Below, in pieces: positions 1-9,900 of a stretch of 64,000 bases of DNA. The translations under genes were made by a program, and so were the position numbers. A model generated the notes under the pieces. It was not told the DNA's origin. It was given only the letters and a program-made list of their open reading frames with translations, and did not search any database. The stretch is from Bacteroides stercoris ATCC 43183 (GTDB taxonomy: Bacteria; Bacteroidota; Bacteroidia; Bacteroidales; Bacteroidaceae): the NCBI RefSeq assembly GCF_025147325.1, contig NZ_CP102262.1, positions 2,976,001-3,040,000 on the forward strand, read 5' to 3'. Position 1 is the first letter of the stretch, and each line of letters begins with the position of its first letter.

Positions 1-203
1 GCAATAATCGCACTCAACAGCAGAATGCCGAACAAGCCCCATGTAGACTGGAAGTTTCCATCGGCCAAAGTCACGCCCAACGGCTTGAATATATGAGCCG
101 CTATCCCATCCGGACCGATAAACTGTCCCACCGGCAAGCAAAGAGCCACAACCAGCAGGATAGCCACCAATAACAAATAAACGGATTGAATACGCTGTAT
201 CAT
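1..203 (-). CDS. DUF4293 family membrane protein, 5' part only
   Basis: The reading frame opens at the ATG at 203 and runs off the left edge, so only about 67 codons are present. The start MIQRIQSVYLLLVAILLV is a short basic lead followed by a membrane segment at about residues 7-25, and a second hydrophobic stretch begins near residue 57. This matches, from memory, the DUF4293 family of Bacteroidota multi-pass membrane proteins that follow rpoZ. Its start codon overlaps the rpoZ stop codon (TAATG), so translation is probably coupled and the gene is the last of a bamD-rpoZ-DUF4293 run. The function of the family is unknown. Confidence 0.75.
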   Translation of the reverse strand, partial: MIQRIQSVYLLLVAILLVVALCLPVGQFIGPDGIAAHIFKPLGVTLADGNFQSTWGLFGILLLSAII

Positions 204-538
204 TACTGCAATTTCTCTTTTTCCTTGGAAGGATTACGATAATATACCTTACCTTCAAGATATTCCTGAGTGGCAATCAATGTCGGTTTCGGCAACTTCT
301 CATAATAACGGGAAATCTCAATCTGTTCGCGATTCTCGAATACCTCCTCAAGATTATCGTTGTAAGAAGCAAACTCGGCCAGCTTCTTGGAAAGGTCATT
401 CTTGATTTCAACACTGATCTGATTGGCACGCTTACCAATAATCGCTACTGATTCATATACATTACCGGTATCCTCACACAACTCCATCATATCACGAGTC
501 ACCGTAGTAGTAGGAGCATTTGTCTTTCTGTAATCCAT
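203..538 (-). CDS. rpoZ: RNA polymerase omega subunit (Rpb6-like)
   Basis: This 111-residue protein has the Rpb6/omega-type core helix region NVYESVAIIGKRANQIS at about residues 27-43 and a charged C-terminal tail that is typical of the Bacteroidota version. Omega helps fold the beta' subunit and assemble RNA polymerase. It lies 50 bp downstream of bamD on the same strand and overlaps the next gene by one base, so the three genes are probably co-transcribed. The Bacteroidota omega is divergent from the enterobacterial one. The call rests on recognised family features and on the conserved bamD-rpoZ order. Confidence 0.8.
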   Translation of the reverse strand: MDYRKTNAPTTTVTRDMMELCEDTGNVYESVAIIGKRANQISVEIKNDLSKKLAEFASYNDNLEEVFENREQIEISRYYEKLPKPTLIATQEYLEGKVYYRNPSKEKEKLQ

Positions 539-588
539 AAATTTCTATCTAAATTAATTTTATTCTACAACAATTGTTTCACTTTCTG

Positions 589-1392
589 TCAGTCCTTCAA
601 AATCTTCTGCGCTTCCTTGAAGATGCGGTCGGCATCTTTCATGTATTTGCTTTCGGGAAACTCGTTCTTAAAGGCGTAATATTCGTCTACCGCTTCACGA
701 TAACGTTCCGCACGCTTGTCTTCCACACTATACACCGCCATTTCGTATTTGGCGCGCAGGATAAGGATGGACAAATCTTCACGCATATTGGTGTAAGGGT
801 AATCCTTTAATGCGTTCTGTGCAGTGATAACGCAAGACTCATAATTATTTCCCAAATAATTTCCCAAATTATAATAGAGCTTGGCAGAGAGATATTCTTT
901 CATAACCAGCTTGTCCTGCAAAGCGAATATCATGCTTTGGGCCTCGTCTTTCTTCGAGCTGTCAGGGAAATATTCGAGGAACATTTGCAGTTGCTGAATC
1001 GCACTGTATGTACCGGACTGGTCCAAACGGGGCTCCGGCGTATCCAGGAACAATGCCTTTCCGGCATGGAAACGCGCCAGTTCGGTAAACGTACCGCGCG
1101 GGTACACATTATAGTATTGGGTAAATGTCTGCGCGGCAGTCTGATAATCTTTCTGGTTATAATAGCTCATACCCAGCATGTAAAGAGACTCTTCCGCTTT
1201 ATCAGTACCTTTAAGAATGGCAATCAACTCGTTCAGCAACGTGGCAGCACGACTGTACTGGCCTTTTGCGAAGTAATTCTTTGCCGCTTCATACTTGTAT
1301 TCGTAGTCTGTGCTTTTCAGCAACTTGTTGTATTCTCCGCATGAGGAGAGCAGCAGTGCTGCAAGCAAAGTTATAAGGACGTTCTTCTTCAT
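589..1392 (-). CDS. bamD: Outer membrane assembly lipoprotein BamD
   Basis: The 267-residue protein starts with a lipoprotein signal, MKKNVLITLLAALLLSSCGE, with the lipidated cysteine at about position 18. The rest is helical and consists of TPR-like repeats: pairs such as YFAKGQYSRAATLLNEL, then SYYNQKDYQTAAQTFTQYY, and a C-terminal EAVDEYYAFKNEFPES. BamD is the lipoprotein of the BAM complex that works with BamA to insert beta-barrel proteins into the outer membrane. A near-ideal Bacteroides promoter lies just upstream at 1414-1445, so the gene heads its own transcription unit with rpoZ and the DUF4293 gene. Confidence 0.9.
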   Translation of the reverse strand: MKKNVLITLLAALLLSSCGEYNKLLKSTDYEYKYEAAKNYFAKGQYSRAATLLNELIAILKGTDKAEESLYMLGMSYYNQKDYQTAAQTFTQYYNVYPRGTFTELARFHAGKALFLDTPEPRLDQSGTYSAIQQLQMFLEYFPDSSKKDEAQSMIFALQDKLVMKEYLSAKLYYNLGNYLGNNYESCVITAQNALKDYPYTNMREDLSILILRAKYEMAVYSVEDKRAERYREAVDEYYAFKNEFPESKYMKDADRIFKEAQKILKD

Positions 1393-1413
1393 TACTTTTA
1401 TTCAAATAATGTG

Positions 1414-1445
1414 CAAAGATAGAGGTTCGCATCGAATTAAACAAA
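1414..1445 (-). promoter_or_regulatory. Promoter of bamD
   Basis: On the minus strand the -7 box TATCTTTG (1414-1421) is preceded by a -33 TTTG (1442-1445) with 20 bp between them. This matches the Bacteroides primary sigma consensus. Two further TATCTTTG-like boxes overlap just upstream (from 1442 and 1471), so initiation may occur at more than one place. Confidence 0.7.
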
Positions 1446-1535
1446 GATACGCACCTTAATTTTTCAAAAACAAAGATGAATGGGGTATCCCTACTTTGAC
1501 ACACTCCCTTTCATAACCTTCATACTGTCCTTTTT

Positions 1536-1961
1536 TTACAGTTTATACAAGTCGCTCGCAGCCAGCAAGTCCACCTTTTTCTCCGTCAATACCCGGATAC
1601 AGTTTTCCATATCGTTGGGACGGATAATGACATTGGCAGTCTGCCCGTTGGCAAAGGAGTACATATATTCGATGAACACGCCTTCATCAGACAGGCAACG
1701 GAGCACCTTTGCCAATGAACCCGGAATATTGGGACAACTGATTCCCACCACATCGGTCACATTGACGGCAAAATGATTATCCTTCAATACCTTATACGCC
1801 TTATCAGGTTCGGACACAATGCCGCGAAGAATACCGAAATCGGCATTCTCGGCTATACAGAGTGCAGAGAGATTGACACCCTCTTTGGCAAGAACTTCCG
1901 TCACTTCCGTAAGGCGACCGGACTTGTTTTCCAAAAAAATAGAAAGTTGTTTTGCTACCAT
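1536..1961 (-). CDS. Tandem ACT-domain protein
   Basis: The 141 residues form two ACT domains: residues 1-66, starting MVAKQLSIFLENKSGRL, and residues about 70-141, with VGISCPNIPGSLAKVL. ACT domains bind amino acids or related small ligands and usually regulate enzymes. No catalytic domain is attached. It lies 19 bp downstream of the paaK-like gene on the same strand, an arrangement common in Bacteroides, where the pair is often found near indolepyruvate ferredoxin oxidoreductase genes (none is in this window). A role in sensing aromatic or branched amino acids is an inference from that context. Confidence 0.8.
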   Translation of the reverse strand: MVAKQLSIFLENKSGRLTEVTEVLAKEGVNLSALCIAENADFGILRGIVSEPDKAYKVLKDNHFAVNVTDVVGISCPNIPGSLAKVLRCLSDEGVFIEYMYSFANGQTANVIIRPNDMENCIRVLTEKKVDLLAASDLYKL

Positions 1962-1980
1962 AAGTTTACTATTTTACGAT

Positions 1981-3279
1981 TTACAATTTACGATTGTCGA
2001 TTACGCGCTTCGCTTTACCTACGCTGCGCTCGATGCTGCGCGGCTCTACCAGGCGGACATCCACGCCCAGGCCCAGTACGCTTTGCAGGCGTGCGGTAAG
2101 CTTTTTCTTCAAAGCCAGCATCTTGTTGATTTCATCCGAGTAGTATTCCGGACGGACTTCCACTTGCAGTTCCATGGTATCCGTATTATTCTTACGGTCG
2201 ACGAGCAACAGGTAATGCGGTTCGAATTCGGGCATTTCGAGAATGACGGATTCAATCTGCGTGGGGAATACATTCACGCCACGGATGATGAGCATATCAT
2301 CGCTACGCCCGAGAATACGGTCCATACGCACCAGTGTACGGCCGCAGGGACATTTGTCGTAATGCAGGGCGGTAAGGTCTTTGGTGCGGTATCGCAGCAG
2401 CGGCATGCCCTCTTTGGTGAGGTGGGTAAACACCAGTTCGCCCGTCTCGCCCGGAGCAACCGGTTCAAGAGTGTTCGGGTCTACTATTTCGGGGAAATAA
2501 TGGTCTTCGTTGAGATGCGTCCCATGCTGGCATTCGCACTCGTACCCCACGCCGGGGCCTGCTATTTCGCTCAGCCCGTAAATATCATAAGCCTTTATTC
2601 CCAACTTCGCCTCGATGTCGCGGCGCATATTCTCCGTCCACGGCTCTGCACCGAATGCACCGAACTTCAGCTTGAACTCCTCGCGCGGGAAACCGGAGTC
2701 CTTAATGGCATCCGCCAGATACAACGCATAAGAGGGCGTGCAGCAAAGCACCGTCGAACCGAAATCGTGCATCAGTGTAATCTGTTTCTCCGTATTGCCG
2801 CTGGACATCGGAATGACGGATGCACCGATATTCTCGGCACCGGCATGCGCACCCAGTCCGCCGGTAAAGAGCCCGTATCCGTAGGATATCTGGAAAATGT
2901 CCGAGCTGCCCGCACCGTATGCCGTAAAAGCACGCGACAGGCATTCCGACCATACCGACAGGTCTTTACGTGTATACCCCACCACGGTAGGTTTCCCCGT
3001 TGTTCCGGAAGATGCGTGAATACGGACTATCTGACTCATGGGAACGGCACAAAGCCCGAAAGGATAATTGTCGCGAAGGTCGTATTTGGTGGTAAAAGGA
3101 AGTTTCACGATATCATCGATGCTGTTGATGTCATCGGGGGTAATGCCCAGTTCCTGCATTTTCCTGCGATAGAAAGGAGTGTCATGATACACACGCTCCA
3201 CTGTCTTTTTAAGACGAATGCCCTGGATTTTACGAAGACTTTCGCGGTCCATGCATTCGATACTCTCGTTCCAAATCAT
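1981..3279 (-). CDS. paaK: Phenylacetate-CoA ligase-type adenylate-forming enzyme
   Basis: The 432-residue enzyme carries the adenylation P-loop SSGTTGKPTVVGYT at residues 90-103, the acyl/adenylate motif YGLSEIAGPG near the middle, and a C-terminal AMP-binding lid domain ending in ERSVGKAKRVID. The family makes aryl-acyl-CoA from an aryl acid, ATP and CoA in the cytosol. In an anaerobic gut Bacteroides without a phenylacetate catabolic cluster, it more likely works with keto-acid oxidoreductases that make aryl-CoA or aryl acids from aromatic amino acids, but this is inferred. It is the first gene of a two-gene operon with the ACT protein and is divergent from uvrB. Confidence 0.85.
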   Translation of the reverse strand: MIWNESIECMDRESLRKIQGIRLKKTVERVYHDTPFYRRKMQELGITPDDINSIDDIVKLPFTTKYDLRDNYPFGLCAVPMSQIVRIHASSGTTGKPTVVGYTRKDLSVWSECLSRAFTAYGAGSSDIFQISYGYGLFTGGLGAHAGAENIGASVIPMSSGNTEKQITLMHDFGSTVLCCTPSYALYLADAIKDSGFPREEFKLKFGAFGAEPWTENMRRDIEAKLGIKAYDIYGLSEIAGPGVGYECECQHGTHLNEDHYFPEIVDPNTLEPVAPGETGELVFTHLTKEGMPLLRYRTKDLTALHYDKCPCGRTLVRMDRILGRSDDMLIIRGVNVFPTQIESVILEMPEFEPHYLLLVDRKNNTDTMELQVEVRPEYYSDEINKMLALKKKLTARLQSVLGLGVDVRLVEPRSIERSVGKAKRVIDNRKL

Positions 3280-3323
3280 GTTTTTGTTGTATTACATTAA
3301 TGGTTATTGTTAAATTGATACCG

Positions 3324-3354
3324 CAAAGTTATGTTTTACTTACTGATTTGCAAA
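3324..3354 (-). promoter_or_regulatory. Promoter of the paaK-ACT operon
   Basis: The minus-strand -7 box TAACTTTG (3324-3331) and -33 TTTG (3351-3354) are 19 bp apart. The expected transcription start lies about 35-40 bases upstream of the paaK ATG. Confidence 0.65.
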
Positions 3355-3483
3355 TTTTCAGCACAAAAACTTCAACATTCATCAAGGAGTAGAAAAAGAT
3401 ATGATATATTTACATTCTTTTCAGTCTGCCGAGTTCTTCTGCAATGATATCGGGAATGAGACTGACGTTTTTAGACCCATTAA

Positions 3484-3515
3484 GTTGCTTTATTTTCATA
3501 CCTTTCCTATCTTTG
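3484..3515 (+). promoter_or_regulatory. Promoter of uvrB
   Basis: A -33 GTTG (3484-3487) and a -7 TATCTTTG (3508-3515) are separated by 20 bp. Transcription should begin near 3522, after the more upstream in-frame ATG at 3444. This supports the ATG at 3534 as the real uvrB start, with a very short leader. Confidence 0.65.
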
Positions 3516-3533
3516 CCCGACAATCCTGATGAA

Positions 3534-5594
3534 ATGAATAAATTCGAGTTAACATCCGCCTACCGCCCCACCGGCGACCAGCCGGAAGCAATCGCACAGC
3601 TCACCGAAGGAGTGCTTGAGGGAGTTCCCGCACAGACCTTGCTGGGCGTGACCGGCTCCGGAAAGACATTCACCATTGCCAACGTCATAGCCAACATCAA
3701 CAAGCCTACGCTCATATTGAGCCACAACAAGACGCTGGCGGCACAACTCTACAGCGAGTTCAAGGGATTCTTCCCGAACAACGCGGTGGAATATTACGTA
3801 TCCTATTACGACTATTACCAGCCCGAAGCCTACCTGCCCTCTTCGGACACCTATATAGAAAAGGACCTCGCCATCAACGACGAAATAGACAAGCTGCGGC
3901 TTGCCGCCACTTCCGCCCTGCTTTCCGGACGCAAGGACGTGGTGGTGGTATCTTCCGTATCGTGCATCTACGGTATGGGAAATCCGGCGGATTTCTATAA
4001 CAACGTAATCGAAGTGCAGCAGGGAAAAACCTACAGCCGCAACGTATTCCTGCGCCGTCTTGTAGACAGCCTCTACGTCCGCAACGACATCGACCTGAAC
4101 CGCGGCAACTTCCGTGTAAAGGGCGATACCGTAGACATCTACCTTGCATACGCCGACAACCTTCTGCGCATCGTTTTCTGGGGAGACGAGGTGGACAGCA
4201 TCGAAGAGGTAGACCCCGTGAGCGGTGTTACAATCGCCCGTTTCGATGCTTACAAGATATACCCCGCCAACCTCTTCATGACTACCAAAGAAGCCACCCT
4301 GCGCGCCATCCACGAGATAGAGGACGACCTGCACAAGCAGGTGCAGTGGTTCGAAAGCGAAGGCCGTCCTTTCGAGGCAAAGCGTCTGCAGGAGCGTGTT
4401 ACCTACGACATGGAGATGCTGCGCGAACTGGGTCACTGCTCGGGCATAGAAAACTATTCGCGCTATTTCGACGGGCGTGCGGCAGGTACGCGCCCCTACT
4501 GTCTGCTGGATTTCTTTCCCGATGATTTTCTTATCGTCATTGACGAAAGTCACGTCAGCGTTCCGCAGATACGCGCCATGTACGGCGGCGACCGTGCCCG
4601 GAAGACAAACCTGGTGGAATACGGTTTCCGGCTTCCCGCCGCAATGGACAACCGCCCGCTGAAGTTCGAGGAATTCGAGTCGATGGCAAAGCAGGTGATA
4701 TACGTCAGCGCCACCCCTGCCGACTACGAACTGATGCAATCCGAAGGCATCGTTGTGGAGCAGGTAATCCGTCCTACCGGTTTGCTGGACCCCATTATCG
4801 AAGTGCGTCCCAGCCACAACCAGATAGACGACCTGATGGAAGAAATCCAGTTGCGCATCGAACGCAACGAGCGCACCCTCGTCACCACGCTGACCAAGCG
4901 CATGGCGGAAGAGCTGACGGAGTATCTGCTCAACAACAGCGTAAAGTGCAACTACATACACAGCGACGTAGACACGCTGGAACGTGTAAAGATTATGAGC
5001 GACTTGCGCGAGGGCGAGTACGATGTACTTGTCGGTGTCAACCTTCTGCGTGAGGGACTGGACTTGCCGGAGGTGTCTCTTGTGGCTATTCTGGATGCCG
5101 ACAAGGAGGGATTTCTCCGCTCCCACCGCTCGCTGACACAGACGGCGGGACGCGCCGCCCGCAACGTCAACGGCATGGTTATCATGTATGCCGACAAGAT
5201 AACGGAAAGCATGCAGCTCACCATCGACGAAACCAACCGCCGCCGCGAGAAGCAGTTGAAATATAACGAGGAGCACGGCATCACCCCTCAGCAAATCAGG
5301 AAAGCAAAGAACCTCAACGTATTTGCCGGCACGGAAGGATTTGCCGAAGGTGGAACCGGCAAGGAAAAATCCCCGGCAACCGCGCCCCGTCCCTATGTGG
5401 AACAAGAGAGCAGCACCACGGTTGCCGCAGACCCGATTGTCCGGTACATGAGCCGCGCCCAACTCGAAAAGAGCATCGAGCGCACCAGGAAACTGATGCA
5501 GGAAGCTGCCAAGAAACTCGACTTCATCGAAGCCGCACAATACCGCGACGAAGTACTGAAAATGGAAGAACTGCTGAAAGAAAAAACGGAATAG
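3534..5594 (+). CDS. uvrB: Excinuclease ABC subunit B
   Basis: From the ATG at 3534 the protein has 686 residues, the usual UvrB length. It has the Walker A GVTGSGKT (residues 38-45), the damage-probing beta-hairpin region YYDYYQPEAYLPSSDTYIEK, the DEAD-like box VIDESH, helicase motif VI TAGRAARN, and a C-terminal UVR motif (QLEKSIERTRKLM to QYRDEVLKMEELL) that contacts UvrC. UvrB receives damaged DNA from UvrA and loads UvrC for nucleotide excision repair. A promoter at 3484-3515 lies between the upstream in-frame ATG at 3444 and this start, so the longer reading is unlikely. uvrA and uvrC are not in the window. Confidence 0.96.
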   Translation: MNKFELTSAYRPTGDQPEAIAQLTEGVLEGVPAQTLLGVTGSGKTFTIANVIANINKPTLILSHNKTLAAQLYSEFKGFFPNNAVEYYVSYYDYYQPEAYLPSSDTYIEKDLAINDEIDKLRLAATSALLSGRKDVVVVSSVSCIYGMGNPADFYNNVIEVQQGKTYSRNVFLRRLVDSLYVRNDIDLNRGNFRVKGDTVDIYLAYADNLLRIVFWGDEVDSIEEVDPVSGVTIARFDAYKIYPANLFMTTKEATLRAIHEIEDDLHKQVQWFESEGRPFEAKRLQERVTYDMEMLRELGHCSGIENYSRYFDGRAAGTRPYCLLDFFPDDFLIVIDESHVSVPQIRAMYGGDRARKTNLVEYGFRLPAAMDNRPLKFEEFESMAKQVIYVSATPADYELMQSEGIVVEQVIRPTGLLDPIIEVRPSHNQIDDLMEEIQLRIERNERTLVTTLTKRMAEELTEYLLNNSVKCNYIHSDVDTLERVKIMSDLREGEYDVLVGVNLLREGLDLPEVSLVAILDADKEGFLRSHRSLTQTAGRAARNVNGMVIMYADKITESMQLTIDETNRRREKQLKYNEEHGITPQQIRKAKNLNVFAGTEGFAEGGTGKEKSPATAPRPYVEQESSTTVAADPIVRYMSRAQLEKSIERTRKLMQEAAKKLDFIEAAQYRDEVLKMEELLKEKTE

Positions 5595-5676
5595 AAGCTA
5601 AAAAGCCTGTCTGTATCAAACTGTTTGACGCCGCATTTGTTACTCTTTGCATATAACCCATTTAACAAACAAGATT

Positions 5677-6735
5677 ATGAATAAAAAAAGAGGAACGGTA
5701 GCGCTGACAGCCTTGGCTGCCCTGTTTTCAGTAACCATACAGCAAGCGGACGCATGCACGCGCGCCACTTACATCGGACCGGAGAATCTGGTTATCACAG
5801 GCCGTACGATGGACTGGAAAGAGGACATCATGAGCAACATCTACGTGTTTCCGCGAGGAATACAACGGGCCGGCTACAATAAAGGCGAAACAGTGAAATG
5901 GACTTCAAAGTACGGCAGCGTCATTGCCACGGGCTATGATATAGGTACGTGCGACGGCATGAACGAGAAAGGGCTGGTGGCCGGACTGCTGTTCCTGCCG
6001 GAGTCCGTATACGACCGTCCCGGAGACACCCGCCCCGTAATGGGCATCAGCATCTGGACGCAGTATGTGCTCGACAACTTCGCCACCGTGCGCGAAGCCG
6101 TGGACGAACTGAAGAAGGAGACTTTCCGCATCGACGCTCCCCGAATGCCCAACGGCTCGGCTTCTACCCTTCATCTGGCTATTACGGACGAAACGGGGAA
6201 TACCGCTATCCTGGAATATCTGGACGGGAAACTAAGCATCCACGAGGGCAAGGAATACCGGGTGATGACCAACTCGCCCAGATACGAGTACCAATTGGCC
6301 GTCAACGACTATTGGAAGGAAGTCGGCGGATTGCAGATGCTGCCCGGAACCAACCGCTCCAGCGACCGCTTTGTACGCGCGTCATTCTACATTCATGCCA
6401 TTCCGCAGACAGCAGACGCGGCGATTGCAGTCCCCAGCGTATTGAGTGTGATGCGTAACGTATCCGTACCGTTCGGAATCACTACGCCCGACAAGCCTCA
6501 CATCTCTTCCACGCGCTGGCGCTCGGTAGCCAATCAGAAAGATAAGGTATATTACTTTGAATCCACCCTTACTCCCAACCTCTTCTGGCTCGATTTGAAG
6601 AAGATGGATTTCAGCCCCCAAGCCAAGGTCAAGAAACTCTCGCTGACCAACGGAGAGGTCTATGCGGGAGATGCCGTAAAGGATTTGAAAGACAGCCCTT
6701 CTTTCACGTTCCTGTTCCAGACCCCGGTTCTCTGA
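5677..6735 (+). CDS. bsh: Choloylglycine hydrolase (bile salt hydrolase)
   Basis: The 352-residue protein begins with a signal peptide that ends ...QQADA and is followed directly by Cys27 (CTRATYIGP). In this Ntn-hydrolase family the mature enzyme must start with the catalytic cysteine, so signal cleavage would activate it. Other family landmarks are the GRTMDW segment, TCDGMNEKGL, the asparagine in MTNSPRYEYQ and NRSSDRF. The protein closely resembles, from memory, the Bacteroides bile salt hydrolases that deconjugate taurine- or glycine-bound bile acids in the periplasm. Activity on penicillin V or other amides is the main alternative. It follows uvrB by 82 bp and ends in a hairpin at 6756-6784. 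Confidence 0.9.
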   Translation: MNKKRGTVALTALAALFSVTIQQADACTRATYIGPENLVITGRTMDWKEDIMSNIYVFPRGIQRAGYNKGETVKWTSKYGSVIATGYDIGTCDGMNEKGLVAGLLFLPESVYDRPGDTRPVMGISIWTQYVLDNFATVREAVDELKKETFRIDAPRMPNGSASTLHLAITDETGNTAILEYLDGKLSIHEGKEYRVMTNSPRYEYQLAVNDYWKEVGGLQMLPGTNRSSDRFVRASFYIHAIPQTADAAIAVPSVLSVMRNVSVPFGITTPDKPHISSTRWRSVANQKDKVYYFESTLTPNLFWLDLKKMDFSPQAKVKKLSLTNGEVYAGDAVKDLKDSPSFTFLFQTPVL

Positions 6736-6755
6736 GATAAGGCTTATACATAAAC

Positions 6756-6784
6756 GAAGTTGTCAAAATGCACTTGACAATTTC
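6756..6784 (+). terminator. Hairpin terminator after bsh
   Basis: The arms GAAGTTGTCAA and TTGACAATTTC flank a short AATGCAC loop about 20 bp after the bsh stop. The core GTCAAAATGCAC recurs in the hairpin at 24913-24938, and in variant form at 23101-23137. Confidence 0.6.
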
Positions 6785-6790
6785 TTTCAA

Positions 6791-6838
6791 GCACGGACTT
6801 CACAGATTTACCTTATCCTTTTTCTGTGAAATCCGTGC
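6791..6838. repeat. Inverted repeat of the GCACGGA family
   Basis: The two 15-bp arms, GCACGGACTTCACAG (6791-6805) and CTGTGAAATCCGTGC (6824-6838), differ at one position. The arm words match the longer hairpins at 53582 and 61469. The hairpin lies between bsh and addA and may back up the bsh terminator. Confidence 0.65.
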
Positions 6839-6946
6839 AACTCATGTCTGAAAAGAGACGGATAATGAACCTTTTTTTTCAAGGCACCTCTTTTTGCATG
6901 CCTCTTTTTCATGGCGCACTTAAGAGTCTTTCTCATGATTTTTCCG

Positions 6947-6954
6947 TATGTTTG
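6947..6954 (+). promoter_or_regulatory. -7 box of the addAB operon
   Basis: TATGTTTG fits the Bacteroides -7 consensus and lies 28 bp upstream of the addA ATG. I see no good -33 TTTG at the normal distance, so this is half a promoter by sequence. Confidence 0.5.
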
Positions 6955-6982
6955 CAACCAAACTTCAAACCTGCATGCCTAC

Positions 6983-9900
6983 ATGGAACTATTAGTATAC
7001 AAAGCCTCAGCCGGTTCGGGCAAGACCTTCACACTGGCAGTGGAATACATCAAGCTTCTGATTCTCAATCCCCGCGCCTACCGGCAGATACTTGCCGTGA
7101 CCTTTACCAACAAGGCTACGGCGGAAATGAAAGAGCGCATCCTGACGCAGCTCTACGGCATCTGGAAGGAAGACCCCGCATCGGATGCCTACCTGAAACG
7201 TATCAAAGAAGATTTGGCAAAGAAGCCGGAAACCGCCTCTCTTTCCGACAGGGAGTTGCGCCAACGCGCCGGAATGGCATTGCAGTATATGCTGCACGAC
7301 TACAGCCGCTTCCGCGTGGAGACAATCGACTCGTTTTTCCAGTCGGTCATGCGCAACCTTGCCCGCGAACTGGAACTCAGCCCCAACCTGAACATCGAGC
7401 TGAACAACGCCGAGGTGCTGAGCGACGCCGTAGACAGCATGATTGAAAAGCTCACCCCCTCTTCGCCCGTACTGGCCTGGCTGCTGGACTACATCAACGA
7501 GCGCATTGCCGATGACAAACGCTGGAATGTGTCCAACGAAGTAAAAAGCTTCGGACGGAACATTTTCGACGAAAGCTACATAGAACGCGGCGAAGGATTG
7601 CGGTTCAAGCTGCGCTCTCCCGAAACGATAAAGCTCTATCGCGACGTACTGCGTGAAATGGAGACCGATGCACTGGAGCAGATGAAAGGCTTCTACGACC
7701 AGTTCGAAGGCGAGCTGGAAGGCCATGCCCTTGTGCCCGAAGACCTGAAAGGCGGTGCACGCGGCATAGGCAGCTATTTCCGCAAGCTGCGCGACGGACG
7801 GCTGGCGGATAAGGATGTTTTGAATGCCACCCTGCAAAACTGCCTGGCGGACGCCAGGAACTGGGCTACCAAGACATCTTCGCGCAAGGACGAGATTATC
7901 CGCCTTGCCGAAACCAGCCTGATACCCCTGCTTCAGGATGCGGAAAGATTCCGCCCGCAGAAGAACCGCACGATAAACAGTTGCCGCCTCTCGCTGCAAC
8001 ACCTCAACAAACTGCAACTGCTCAATCACATCGACGAAGAAGTACGCACCCTGAACCGCGAGCACAACCGGTTTCTGCTGTCCGACACCAATGCGCTGCT
8101 GCACAAATTAGTGCACGAAGGCGACTCCTCTTTCGTATTCGAGAAGATAGGCGCCAACATCCGCAACGTAATGATAGACGAGTTCCAGGACACAAGCCGC
8201 ATGCAATGGGACAACTTCCGCCTGCTGCTGCTCGAAGGGCTTTCGCAGGGAGCGGACAGCCTCATTGTGGGCGATGTGAAACAGTCCATATACCGCTGGC
8301 GGAATGGCGACTGGGGGATATTGAACAGCTTGGGAAGCGACCAGTCTAAAGTGCCACTCTGCGATGCTAAAGTGCCACTTTACGATGCTGAAGTGCCACT
8401 TTACGACGCTAAACCCCTACACTGCGAAAGCGGTGTCCAGCTCCCCTTCCCTTTCCCGGTGCGCGTGGAAACCTTGAAGACAAACCGTCGGAGCGAAACG
8501 AATGTCATCCACTTCAACAACCGCCTGTTTACCGCCGCAGTAGACTATCTGAACGCATTGCATCTGGAAGAGCTGAAGGAAGAGTGCATCCCCTTGAAAC
8601 GCGCCTATGCCGATGTAGCCCAGGAGTCTCCCAAGACGGAAAACAAAGGCTATGTCAAAGTCTCCTTCCTGGAGCCCGATGAAGAACAGAACTATACGGA
8701 AAAGACCCTGTCGGCTATGGGCGAAGAAGTGCAAAGGCTGCTTTCGGAAGGCGTAAAGCTGAACGATATAACCATTCTTGTGCGCAAAAACAAGAATATA
8801 CCACCCATTGCGGATTACTTCGACAAAGAGCTGCACCTGCCCGTTGTATCGGACGAAGCGTTCCGCTTGGATGCCTCGCTTGCCATTTGCATGCTGATAG
8901 ATGCCCTGCGCTACCTGTCCAATCCGGAAGAAAAGATAGCAAGAGCCTCGTTAATCACGAATTACAGTTTGCAGATTACCGGTAAGGGAGAAGCGGAAGC
9001 TCCCCTTGCAGCGCCTGCCGACTGGCACAAACTGCTGACCGCCGATGCAAGGACCGCGCTTCCCGCAGAGTTCGTCGCCCGTATGGACGAATTGCGCCTG
9101 ATGCCTCTGTACGAACTGTTGGAAGAACTCTTCACACTGTTCGACATGGGACGCATCGGAAAGCAGGACGCCTATCTGTTCTCTTTCTTCGATGCGGTGA
9201 CAGAGTACCTGCAAAACAACTCTTCCGACCTCGACGGTTTCATCCGCTACTGGGACGAGACGCTTTGCAACAAAACCATTCCCAGCGGAGAAATGGACGG
9301 CATACGCATCTTCTCCATCCACAAGTCCAAGGGACTGGAGTTCCATACCGTGCTCATCCCCTTCTGCGACTGGAAACTGGAGAACGAAACATACAACCAA
9401 CTGGTGTGGTGCACCGCCCCCGAAGCGCCGTACAATGCCATAGACCTTGTACCCGTCAACTACTCGTCCACAATGGCGGAGTCCGTTTACCGGCAGGATT
9501 ACCTCAACGAGCGGTTGCAGTTGTGGGTGGATAACCTGAACCTGCTGTACGTGGCATTCACCCGTGCCGGAAAGAATCTTATCGTATGGAGCCGGAAAGA
9601 CCAGAAAGGCACTATGTCCGAACTTCTCTCCGCCGCCCTGCCCCAAGTGGCCAAAGCGGAAGAAGGAGGTTGGGACGAAGAAGGGAGCATCTATGAAAGC
9701 GGAGCGGTATATCCGTCGGAAGAGGCGCTCCTTCACTGCGTTCGGAAGGGAAAGGACAAGGATGCGGACACTCCGGACGGGAAAAACCGCACTGTGAACA
9801 AGCTTGCACAGAAGCCCGTCAAGCTTCCGGTACATACGGAAAGCATGCGCCACGACATCGAATTCCGGCAGTCCAACCGTTCCGCCGACTTCATAGCCGG

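Noticed and set aside
1819..3300. A 493-codon plus-strand open frame opposite the paaK-like gene
   Set aside because: The minus-strand reading has full ligase motifs; this frame has none.
3549..5540. A 663-codon open frame on the minus strand opposite uvrB
   Set aside because: It is a shadow of a well-supported gene; the translation is rich in V, H and G without any family feature.
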